Part shown: positions 57,642-64,000 of the stretch, piece by piece
Layout: each line of letters starts with the position of its first letter
Numbering within the stretch: position 1 is the stretch's first letter
NCBI GenBank assembly: GCA_017629095.1
Contig: JAGBXW010000035.1
Coordinates: forward strand, 1-64,000
Direction of reading: 5' to 3'
DNA: 64,000 nucleotides
From: Treponema sp.
GTDB lineage: Bacteria; Spirochaetota; Spirochaetia; Treponematales; Treponemataceae
Translations under genes and position numbers: made by a program
Notes under the pieces: generated by a model
The model's input: only the letters and a program-made list of their open reading frames with translations
The model's database searches: none
What the model was told of the DNA's origin: nothing

Positions 57642-58559
57642 ATGCGTTGTGAGTTTCTTGGAACGGGAACAAGTCATGGAATTCCTGTTATTGGCTGTAA
57701 TTGCCAGTGTTGCCGTTCTGTTGACAGTCGGGACAAGCGGTTTCGGACAAGTATGTGGATTACTGACGGTGATTCCCATGCCCCAGCTACTTCAATTCTA
57801 ATTGACATAGGACCGGACTTCCGTAGCCAGGCTTTAAAATCTAGCATAAATCGTCTTGATGCCTTGCTGGTAACCCATGGTCATGCAGATCACCTAAATG
57901 GTTTGGATGATATTCGGATTTTTTCTCACACGGGATCTAAGTCTCCCTCTGATAGCAGTGAACAGGTGAAGGTGTATCCTGAAACCGAAGGCGAGGGGTT
58001 GCCGGTGTATGGTAATGACAAAACCTTACAGGATGTGTGTCAACGATTTTCATATATTTTCCAACCAATGTTGGAAGGTGGAGGCAAGCCAAAGGTAAAG
58101 ACCGTGGCTTGTAGCTGCTTTAATGAGGATAGACCCATCGTCATTGGTACTATCTCTGTCATTCCAGTGCCCCTGTTACACGGTCGGCTGGAAACAACAG
58201 GCTGGTTGTTGCTGCAGGGCTACAAGGGGGTGGGGGAGGGGCCCTGCAGGGGGATTGCTTACCTGACTGACTGCAACAAAATCCCACCAGAAAGCCTTGA
58301 GCTTTTGCGTCGATTTGGCCTCTATCTTGACCATCTGGTGATTGATGGCCTTCGTCAGCGTCCTCATTCCACCCACTTTTCCTACGACCAAGCTCTTGAT
58401 GTGGCTTTGGAAGTTGGTGCCCGCCAGAGTTGGCTCACCCATTTGTGTCATGACATGAGCCACCGAGAGATTCAAGATTACTTGGTAGAAAGATTGAGTC
58501 AGTTGGGAAGGGATTTCCAATGTCAGCCAGCCTACGACGGCCTTGTTCTGGAAATCTAG
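57642..58559 (+). CDS. Metallo-beta-lactamase-fold hydrolase, PhnP-like
   Basis: A 305-residue MBL-fold metalloenzyme. The metal-binding motif is VTHGHADHLNGLDD (about residues 78-91), and the N-terminus MRCEFLGTGTSHGIPVIGCNCQCC with clustered cysteines matches the PhnP group, which are cyclic phosphodiesterases with an extra zinc site. A late His lies in WLTHLCHDMSH. The substrate is uncertain because no phosphonate genes are near. It is divergent from the FAD oxidoreductase gene. Confidence 0.87.
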   Translation: MRCEFLGTGTSHGIPVIGCNCQCCRSVDSRDKRFRTSMWITDGDSHAPATSILIDIGPDFRSQALKSSINRLDALLVTHGHADHLNGLDDIRIFSHTGSKSPSDSSEQVKVYPETEGEGLPVYGNDKTLQDVCQRFSYIFQPMLEGGGKPKVKTVACSCFNEDRPIVIGTISVIPVPLLHGRLETTGWLLLQGYKGVGEGPCRGIAYLTDCNKIPPESLELLRRFGLYLDHLVIDGLRQRPHSTHFSYDQALDVALEVGARQSWLTHLCHDMSHREIQDYLVERLSQLGRDFQCQPAYDGLVLEI

Positions 58560-58634
58560 TTATCTTTTTCCTTATTTCTCTGTCCAAATCCCCAGCATAT
58601 GACGTACCACACTCTGAAGATTTGGAGCTGAAGA

Positions 58635-60437
58635 TTAGACAATACCTTCGTACACCAGCAATTGCCTTCCGTCAATGGTAACCATAAGGCCTGCTTCCAG
58701 CTTTGTGGTGGCGTTGGTTACATTGGTAAGCCATACTAGATTTTGATTTACGAGAGCAAGCATGGAATCAGGAATTTCAGAGCCATGCTCTGCAATAACA
58801 CCATCCACCAGACGGAGCAGGGGAATGTACTCCTGGGTGAGGGTGGGGCAAACGATAATGCCGCTACTGTTTTGCTGGAGCTGGGCCAGAGCATCAAGTG
58901 CCGACTTGGACTGAATAATATTGCCGCTTGTTTTAGCCTTTTCTTGGCTGGAACTGCCACCACTGTTTCCTCGGGCCAGCACGTTTCCCACTAGCAAAAC
59001 CTTTACCGTATTCAGCATCAGAGAACTGAACAGGGGAACTCCCGCTGCCAAAACAACTCTGTCGGAAATCTGGACAACACCTGCATCTAAGGCAACTTTA
59101 ATGGCATTTTGAATCATTTCGTTGGACTCGCTGGCCATACGGGCGTGGAGGGGAACAACTCCCCAGAACAAGAGCAATTGGCGAGCCACCACTGGATCTG
59201 GAGTAACGGCAATGATGGATTGTTCGGGGCGGAATTTACTGATCATGCGGGAGGTGTGACCAGACAAGGTGGGAGTGATAATCACCATAGCCTTTACGTC
59301 CCGTGCAGTGGTATAGGCATTCCGTGCCATAATCATGCCGATGTTGCCAGTAGGGAGAAAGCTTGCGACGTCGTCGTCCTGACTCATTTTCTTGCAAAAC
59401 TCTGGGGAATCCTCCACTGACAGGGCGATTCGAGCCATGGTTTCCACCGCCTCCACAGGATAGGCCCCGTTGGCAGTTTCTCCAGAAAGCATCACTGCAT
59501 CTGTACCGTCAAAGATAGCGTTGGCCACGTCGGTGAGCTCTGCTCTGGTGGGCCGAGGATTTACCACCATGGACTCAAGCATTTGGGTGGCAGTAATGAC
59601 AGGTTTTCCCATTCGACGGCACACACCAATAATATGCTTTTGTACTAGCGGAATCTTTTCTGTAGGAAGCTGCACTCCCAAATCACCTCTGGCAATCATG
59701 ATGCCATCTGCCGCCTCTGCAATTTCTTCTATGTTTGAAACCCCTTCTTCATTTTCAATCTTTGCAATAATCTTTGCCCTGCTGTGGAGGGAATCAAGAT
59801 AGCGACGGATTTCGTGGATTTCAGAGGCAAAGCTCACAAAGCTTGCTGCAATAAAATCCACCTCCTGCTCCACACCAAAGGCTATGTCTGCCTTATCTTG
59901 TTCCGACATAATGGGAAGCATGGCGTGGAGTCCCACCAGGTTTACATTTTTCTTACTACCAATGGTGCCAGTGTTTCGAGCCTTGCACAAAACGTGAGTA
60001 CCATCGCTTTCCAAAATCTCCAGTTCCAAAAGGCCGTCAGCAATGAGAATACGAATCCCCGCTGTGGCCTTTTGTGGCAGCTCCTTCCAGCTTACTGAAA
60101 GTCGGGCTGCATCATTCTGTGTTGCTGCTATGGTATGATGACCATCGCTCGTAACAATGACCTCGTCTCCCGCCTTTATGGTAACGGTGCCACCGTCTTT
60201 TGTGTCTCCTGTCCTGATTTCTGGTCCCTTTGTATCAAGCAACAAGGCAATAGGCTTTCCCACCTTCTTTGCTGAGCGACGAACTCGTTCCATAGCCTCT
60301 TGGTGGGACTGGTGGGTTCCGTGAGAAAAATTAAAGCGGGCCACATTCATTCCTGCTTCCAGCAATTGCTCCACAATTTCATCTTGAGCCGTAGCAGGCC
60401 CCATGGAGCATACAATCTTTGTCTTTCGTGTGAACAT
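58635..60437 (-). CDS. pyk: Pyruvate kinase with extra C-terminal domain
   Basis: Catalyses phosphoenolpyruvate plus ADP to pyruvate plus ATP. The N-terminal TKIVCSMGPATAQ, the active-site block IIAKIENEEGVSNIEEI and PTRAELTDVANAIFDGTDAVMLSGETANG are intact. At 600 aa it is about 120 residues longer than E. coli enzymes. The added C-terminal part (from about residue 500, IIVCPTLTQEYIPLL...) resembles the extra C-terminal sequence of Bacillus pyruvate kinases, related to the PEP-utilising mobile domain but without the phosphohistidine motif. A T10 run lies in its promoter spacer, and the -10 box is 6 nt from the ATG. Confidence 0.95.
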   Translation of the reverse strand: MFTRKTKIVCSMGPATAQDEIVEQLLEAGMNVARFNFSHGTHQSHQEAMERVRRSAKKVGKPIALLLDTKGPEIRTGDTKDGGTVTIKAGDEVIVTSDGHHTIAATQNDAARLSVSWKELPQKATAGIRILIADGLLELEILESDGTHVLCKARNTGTIGSKKNVNLVGLHAMLPIMSEQDKADIAFGVEQEVDFIAASFVSFASEIHEIRRYLDSLHSRAKIIAKIENEEGVSNIEEIAEAADGIMIARGDLGVQLPTEKIPLVQKHIIGVCRRMGKPVITATQMLESMVVNPRPTRAELTDVANAIFDGTDAVMLSGETANGAYPVEAVETMARIALSVEDSPEFCKKMSQDDDVASFLPTGNIGMIMARNAYTTARDVKAMVIITPTLSGHTSRMISKFRPEQSIIAVTPDPVVARQLLLFWGVVPLHARMASESNEMIQNAIKVALDAGVVQISDRVVLAAGVPLFSSLMLNTVKVLLVGNVLARGNSGGSSSQEKAKTSGNIIQSKSALDALAQLQQNSSGIIVCPTLTQEYIPLLRLVDGVIAEHGSEIPDSMLALVNQNLVWLTNVTNATTKLEAGLMVTIDGRQLLVYEGIV

Positions 60438-60443
60438 ACTTTA

Positions 60444-60473
60444 AAAATATGTGAATTTCAAAAAAAAAAGCAA
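60444..60473 (-). promoter_or_regulatory. pyk promoter with T10 spacer run
   Basis: On the minus strand TTGCTT (60468-60473), an 18-nt spacer and TATTTT (60444-60449) end 6 nt before ATG 60437. The homopolymer of ten T spans the end of the -35 box and the spacer, so slippage would change spacer length. No Shine-Dalgarno sequence is present. Confidence 0.4.
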
Positions 60474-60486
60474 GGTGGTATCCATA

Positions 60487-60515
60487 TTTACATTACCAAT
60501 GAATTATGCTACAAT
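60487..60515 (+). promoter_or_regulatory. rpoZ-miaA promoter
   Basis: TTTACA (60487-60492), 17 nt and TACAAT (60510-60515) give a leader of about 21 nt with AAAGGAGTGG as ribosome binding site. Confidence 0.65.
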
Positions 60516-60542
60516 AAAAAGAATTCTTTTAAAGGAGTGGCC

Positions 60543-60734
60543 ATGATTTTTCCTTTGGAGCAACTTGTTAAGTTCAAAGATAATATTTATGAGATTACTT
60601 GTGCAGCCAGTCGTCGTGCGTATCAGCTTTCTAGAATTGACGACGAGTCTGTTAAGGAAAATGACGGTAAGGTAGTTTCCACTGCTGCCAAACAGTTGTT
60701 TACCGACAAGGTAAAATATCGCATCGAGCAGTAA
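60543..60734 (+). CDS. rpoZ: RNA polymerase omega subunit (RpoZ-like)
   Basis: A 63-residue protein with the omega-family core NIYEITCAASRRAYQLS at residues 14-30. Omega helps assemble RNA polymerase by holding the beta-prime subunit. Bacterial omega proteins are often 70-90 aa, so this is a short form, as in other spirochaetes. The ATG at 60543 has an excellent AAAGGAG upstream; longer frames reading back into pyk are not real. It is 4 bp from miaA. Confidence 0.83.
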   Translation: MIFPLEQLVKFKDNIYEITCAASRRAYQLSRIDDESVKENDGKVVSTAAKQLFTDKVKYRIEQ

Positions 60735-60738
60735 TCCT

Positions 60739-61779
60739 GTGGATGTTTATGAAGAAGGAGCCGGCCCTGTGCCGGTTCTTGTTGTTTTTGCCCCCACCGC
60801 CTGCGGAAAAACAGGCCTTGCTCTGGATATCTTTGGTAAGGATTCCTCATCACCCTTTGCTGGAAAGGCTGAGCTTATTAGTGCTGACTCCATGCAGGTA
60901 TATCGTGGCATGAACATAGGAACTGCAAAACCTTCTTCCCAAGAACTCCAGCAATTACCCCATCATCTTGTGGACATTCACAATCCTGACCAAGCCTTTT
61001 CCGTGGGGGAGTTCGTCCGTCACAGTGACCAGCTTTGCCAAGAAATTATTAGTCGCAAGCATCTTCCTGTCGTGCTGGGAGGGACAGGCTTTTATATCAG
61101 AAACTTCCTCTGTGGTCTGCCGACTACTCCTCAGGCTGATCCACAGTTGCGGCTGGAGCTCCAGCAACGGTTAGCACAGGAGGGGGCAGAGGAACTGTAT
61201 CGCCAGCTCCAACAGCTCGATCCTGTGGCTGCCCAGAGAATCCATCCCAACGACCACTATCGCATCCTCCGCTCCTTGGAGGTAAGCCTTGCCAGCGGCC
61301 GGCCCCAAAGTTCCTTTGTCGTATCCCCCCAGCTACGAAGCCAGTTTAAGTTCTGCATCATTATTCTGTGGCGAGAACGGCAGAAATTGTATCAACGAAT
61401 CGATGCTCGTGTGGCCCAAATGATGGAGGAGGGCTTGCCCCAGGAGGTAGCTTCCTTAGTGGCTTGTGGCTACAAGGAAGAAGACCCTGGAATGCAGGCC
61501 ATTGGTTATCGTGAGTTTCTTTCCAACCAGGAGTTTATGCTGGTGGCACAAAAGATGAAATCTCCAATAGCTTTTGATTCCTTTCAGGAACATTGCTCTT
61601 CAGTGGATTTTCATTCCATACAGGAAATGATTTGTCGCAATAGTCGCCGTTATGCCAAGCGTCAGTACACCTATTTCCATGGAATACCTCATGCTACCTA
61701 TTTTCATGCCCAAGATGAGGCAGCGATACAAGAGCATATTGGAAAGTTCTTGGAATCATCTTTCCCCCTATTGACGTAA
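60739..61779 (+). CDS. miaA: tRNA dimethylallyltransferase MiaA
   Basis: MiaA adds a dimethylallyl group to A37 of tRNAs that read codons starting with U. The P-loop is APTACGKTGLA (about residues 18-28), where Ala and Cys replace the more common Gly and Ser. ISADSMQVYRGMNIGTAKP and VVLGGTGFYIRNFL are typical. The C-terminal part contains an insert of about 25 residues (around MKSPIAFDSFQEHCSS) before the end motif RNSRRYAKRQYTYFH. GTG is the start. At 346 aa it is slightly long. Confidence 0.93.
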   Translation: MDVYEEGAGPVPVLVVFAPTACGKTGLALDIFGKDSSSPFAGKAELISADSMQVYRGMNIGTAKPSSQELQQLPHHLVDIHNPDQAFSVGEFVRHSDQLCQEIISRKHLPVVLGGTGFYIRNFLCGLPTTPQADPQLRLELQQRLAQEGAEELYRQLQQLDPVAAQRIHPNDHYRILRSLEVSLASGRPQSSFVVSPQLRSQFKFCIIILWRERQKLYQRIDARVAQMMEEGLPQEVASLVACGYKEEDPGMQAIGYREFLSNQEFMLVAQKMKSPIAFDSFQEHCSSVDFHSIQEMICRNSRRYAKRQYTYFHGIPHATYFHAQDEAAIQEHIGKFLESSFPLLT

Positions 61780-61828
61780 TCAAATTTTTAGTAGATAATA
61801 AATACAGTTTTCATTAAGGAGAGCCATC

Positions 61829-61918
61829 GTGCCTTGCGGAAAAAAGAGAAAGCGTCAGAAGATTGCTACACATAAACGTAAGAAGAAGCTGAGAAGAAAT
61901 CGGCATAAGAGCAAGTAA
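61829..61918 (+). CDS. Small basic AURKAIP1/COX24-like protein
   Basis: A 29-residue, highly basic protein with the pattern MPCGKKRKRQKIATHKRKKK, followed by a second basic run. It resembles the short bacterial proteins related to AURKAIP1/COX24 (mitoribosomal mS38), so a ribosome association is likely though unproven. Translation starts at GTG 61829 behind AAGGAGAG. It stands alone between miaA and a strong terminator. Confidence 0.75.
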   Translation: MPCGKKRKRQKIATHKRKKKLRRNRHKSK

Positions 61919-61984
61919 CTCGGTTTGAGTCTTGTTCTGGGGGTAACCCATTTTATGTGTTTTCAATTTATGACTGTGCCAATG

Positions 61985-62036
61985 AAAAAGACCGTAGCTT
62001 TTGTTGTTATTTGACACAAACTGCGGTCTTTTTTGT
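61985..62036 (+). terminator. Intrinsic terminator before dxs
   Basis: AAAAAGACCGTAG (61985-61997) pairs with CTGCGGTCTTTTT (62021-62033) over 13 bp with one wobble, ending in a T run to 62034. It closes the rpoZ-miaA-small protein unit. Its T run contains one candidate TTG start of dxs, which makes that start improbable. Confidence 0.85.
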
Positions 62037-62053
62037 CATATGAAAACAAATCA

Positions 62054-63988
62054 TTGCATCGGAGTTGCACTACGATTTTACCAAATATAACGTCGCCAGC
62101 TGACATTAAAAATCTTGATAAAAAAGAATTGTTGCAGTTGGCACAAGAGATACGAAAAACTATTATTGATGTGGTGGGCAAAAATGGAGGCCACCTTGCC
62201 AGTAATCTTGGTGTGGTGGAATTAACCATTGCCTTGCACCGCGTATTCGAAAGTCCTAAAGATGTCTTTGTGTGGGATGTAAGCCACCAAAGTTATACTC
62301 ATAAATTGCTCACTGGGCGCTATTCTTCTTTCCATACCCTTCGAAAAAAGGGTGGTATGGCTGGTTTTACCAAGCGTTCTGAAAGTCCCCATGATTTGTT
62401 TGATATAGGTCATTCCTCTACCTCTGTGTCCTCTGGTTTAGGATTGTTGATTGGTCGCAGTCTCCAAAATCAAGAGGGAAAGGTGGTAGCAATTATTGGA
62501 GATGGTGCCTTGACAGGTGGTATGGCTATGGAAGCCTTGTCCCATGCGGGGCAGCTTTCAAAGAATTTGATTGTGGTCTTGAACGACAATCAAATGTCCA
62601 TCAGTCAAAACACTGGTTCCTTGTCCCGCCATTTAAGCCGGCTTACCATGACTTCTTCTTATCAGTCATTCCGTTTTGGTATTGATCGCTTTGTGGATAA
62701 GATGCCTGTGTTAGGGAAGGTGTGTTCTAAGTTCATTTTTAGATTTAAGCGTTCTCTGAAAGCACTGCTCTTTCCTACCAATCTTTTTGTGGATTTAGGA
62801 TTTGAATACGTTGGTCCTCTCAATGGCCATAATGTGGCGGAGCTAGAGGAAATTTTTCGGAAGGTACGGAAGCTCAATCGGCCAGTAGTGGTTCACGTTG
62901 TAACTAAAAAGGGACGGGGTTATAGCTTTGCAGAAAATGACCCAGCCACCTTCCATGGAATTGGCCCCTTCTGTACTTCCGATGGTACCGTAGAGAAATT
63001 CGATACCCTCAGTTACACAGAAGCTTTTTCCAATGCCCTACTGAGTTTGGCAGAGAAGGATGAGCGGATTGTAGCCATTACTGCTGCCATGTCCAAGGGA
63101 ACTGGCCTTGCTCCATTTTCCCGCAAATATCCTAGTCGTTTCTTTGATGTGGGAATTGCAGAGCAACATGGAGTAACTTTTGCTGGTGGCCTTTCTGTTG
63201 CGGGGCTGGTACCTGTTGTTGCAATTTATTCCACCTTTATGCAGCGGGCCATGGATCAGCTGATTCATGACATAGCTATTCCTGCTGCTCCTGCTGTATT
63301 CGTTCTCGACCGAGCTGGTGTGGTTCCTGATGATGGTGAAACCCACCAAGGAGCCTTTGACATAGCCCTGATTCGTTCTGTACCAAATATGATTATGATG
63401 GCACCTGCCTCTGCACGGGAAATTCAGCTCTTTTTAGAGTGGGCAGTAAATCGAAAGGCTCCTGTTGTACTGCGTCATCCCAAAACCTCCTGTCCCTCAG
63501 AGCAAGGAGCCTTTGCCCAACCAGTGGAAGAGGGGCGAGGTGTTTTGTTGCGCTGTCACGATGTGGTGGCTTCAGAAAGTGCCAGTTTACCAGATGCCCA
63601 ATCTCCCTTGCTGATTGTTTGTACTGGTGGAATTTTTTCAGAAGCCTTGGCTACAGCTCGTAATCTGGTACTGCATAATATTTTGGTAGACATATACAAT
63701 CTGCGGTTTATCAAGCCCATAAACAAGGAATTTTTCTTGCAGACAGTGGCTCCCTACCAGGCAGTGCTTTTTGTGGAGGATGGTGTCTTACATGGTGGTA
63801 TCAGTGAGGTTTTAGAAAGCTTGGTAATCCACCAGTTCCCAGAAAAAGCTACCTCCATTCATGCCCTTCCTGACCGCTTCTTGTCGGTGGGTAAGCGAAA
63901 TGAGATTTTAGAGGATTGTGGCCTTGATGCTCATTCCTTGGCTAAAAGTGCCCAAGAATTGATGGAAAGGATTTCTACCCATGGTTGA
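62054..63988 (+). CDS. dxs: 1-deoxy-D-xylulose-5-phosphate synthase
   Basis: Dxs condenses pyruvate with glyceraldehyde 3-phosphate using thiamine diphosphate, the first step of the MEP isoprenoid pathway. Visible are GHLASNLGVVELTIALH, VWDVSHQSYTHKLLTGR, the ThDP motif GDGALTGGMAMEAL...NDNQMSIS, and the transketolase-like half with DVGIAEQHGVTFAGG and FVLDRAGVVPDDGETHQGAFD. The start is unsettled. The nearest canonical codon is TTG 62054, without a ribosome binding site. The family N-terminus (ILPNITSPADIKN) begins right after ACG 62072, which lies 7 nt behind GGAG (62061-62064). TTG 62033 is inside a terminator. Confidence 0.9.
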   Translation: MHRSCTTILPNITSPADIKNLDKKELLQLAQEIRKTIIDVVGKNGGHLASNLGVVELTIALHRVFESPKDVFVWDVSHQSYTHKLLTGRYSSFHTLRKKGGMAGFTKRSESPHDLFDIGHSSTSVSSGLGLLIGRSLQNQEGKVVAIIGDGALTGGMAMEALSHAGQLSKNLIVVLNDNQMSISQNTGSLSRHLSRLTMTSSYQSFRFGIDRFVDKMPVLGKVCSKFIFRFKRSLKALLFPTNLFVDLGFEYVGPLNGHNVAELEEIFRKVRKLNRPVVVHVVTKKGRGYSFAENDPATFHGIGPFCTSDGTVEKFDTLSYTEAFSNALLSLAEKDERIVAITAAMSKGTGLAPFSRKYPSRFFDVGIAEQHGVTFAGGLSVAGLVPVVAIYSTFMQRAMDQLIHDIAIPAAPAVFVLDRAGVVPDDGETHQGAFDIALIRSVPNMIMMAPASAREIQLFLEWAVNRKAPVVLRHPKTSCPSEQGAFAQPVEEGRGVLLRCHDVVASESASLPDAQSPLLIVCTGGIFSEALATARNLVLHNILVDIYNLRFIKPINKEFFLQTVAPYQAVLFVEDGVLHGGISEVLESLVIHQFPEKATSIHALPDRFLSVGKRNEILEDCGLDAHSLAKSAQELMERISTHG

Positions 63989-64000
63989 TGGTGGTGGCCC
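63988..64000 (+). CDS. Possible start of the next gene (cut by window end)
   Basis: ATG at 63988 shares one base with the dxs stop (TGATG), a common coupling layout; another ATG lies at 63981 in a different frame. Only four codons are visible, so no product can be named. Confidence 0.25.

Noticed and set aside
58583-58626. TCCAAATC/GATTTGGA hairpin between the MBL gene and pyk
   Set aside because: A 28-nt loop and no T tract on either side make it a poor terminator.
1-64000. CRISPR arrays, insertion sequences, prophage, tRNA or rRNA genes
   Set aside because: No regular spaced repeats, transposase motifs, phage genes or cloverleaf-like segments were seen in the gaps, all of which are under 200 bp. 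Short RNAs could still be missed by eye.

Overview
The window looks like chromosomal DNA of a treponeme (Spirochaetota, Treponema). The clues are a compact division cluster (mraZ-rsmH-ftsL-murF-ftsW-ftsQ-ftsA-ftsZ) that runs without a break into xer-TPR lipoprotein-dprA-topA-xerC-hslVU and then flgBC-fliEFGHIJ, a gene order I recall from Treponema; a PUR-domain nucleic-acid-binding protein like Borrelia BpuR; and several secreted proteins I cannot place in any broad family. The assignment is from recalled gene order and protein resemblance, not from a database search.

Layout. 1-1.8 kb: a beta-class DNA methyltransferase, tail-to-tail with a PD-(D/E)XK-like protein. 1.8-18 kb: division, recombination and protein quality control on the + strand, mostly with overlapping or closely spaced genes. 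18-25.1 kb: basal body, MS ring, switch and export ATPase genes, closed by a strong hairpin at 25133-25170. 25.2-36 kb: shorter units on both strands: TGS-type nucleoside kinase, 7TM diguanylate cyclase, lipid glycosyltransferase, thiI, acyl-CoA synthetase, an unknown secreted protein, VanZ-like and WecA-like proteins. 36-44 kb: DtxR-type repressor with argH, then the complete cytochrome bd set cydAB and cydDC. 44-48.5 kb: polar amino-acid ABC importer and an OmpR/HisKA two-component pair. 48.4-55.7 kb: a phosphoribosyltransferase, three exported or membrane-anchored proteins coupled to rnhB, and the PUR-domain gene. 55.9-64 kb: FAD oxidoreductase, MBL hydrolase, pyruvate kinase, rpoZ-miaA, a 29-residue basic protein and dxs.

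Working together: MraZ probably controls the division cluster through 10-bp phased boxes at its own start. The hook-basal-body genes have a sigma-28-like promoter at flgB and a second, sigma-70-like promoter at fliF. The cyd genes supply both the oxidase and the transporter needed to assemble it, so the organism probably scavenges or respires oxygen at low tension.

The most unusual signals are regulatory. At least seven single genes or unit heads on both strands have a sigma-70-like -10 hexamer exactly 6 nt (or 8 nt) before the start codon and no Shine-Dalgarno sequence, which predicts leaderless mRNAs. A G10 homopolymer lies in codons 12-15 of the WecA-like gene, a candidate phase-variation switch. 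Perfect inverted repeats sit at the DtxR, amino-acid transporter and PUR-protein promoters. The dxs gene has no good canonical start but an ACG codon at ideal distance from GGAG. I saw no CRISPR array, insertion sequence, tRNA or rRNA. No stretch above 300 bases lacks a gene.
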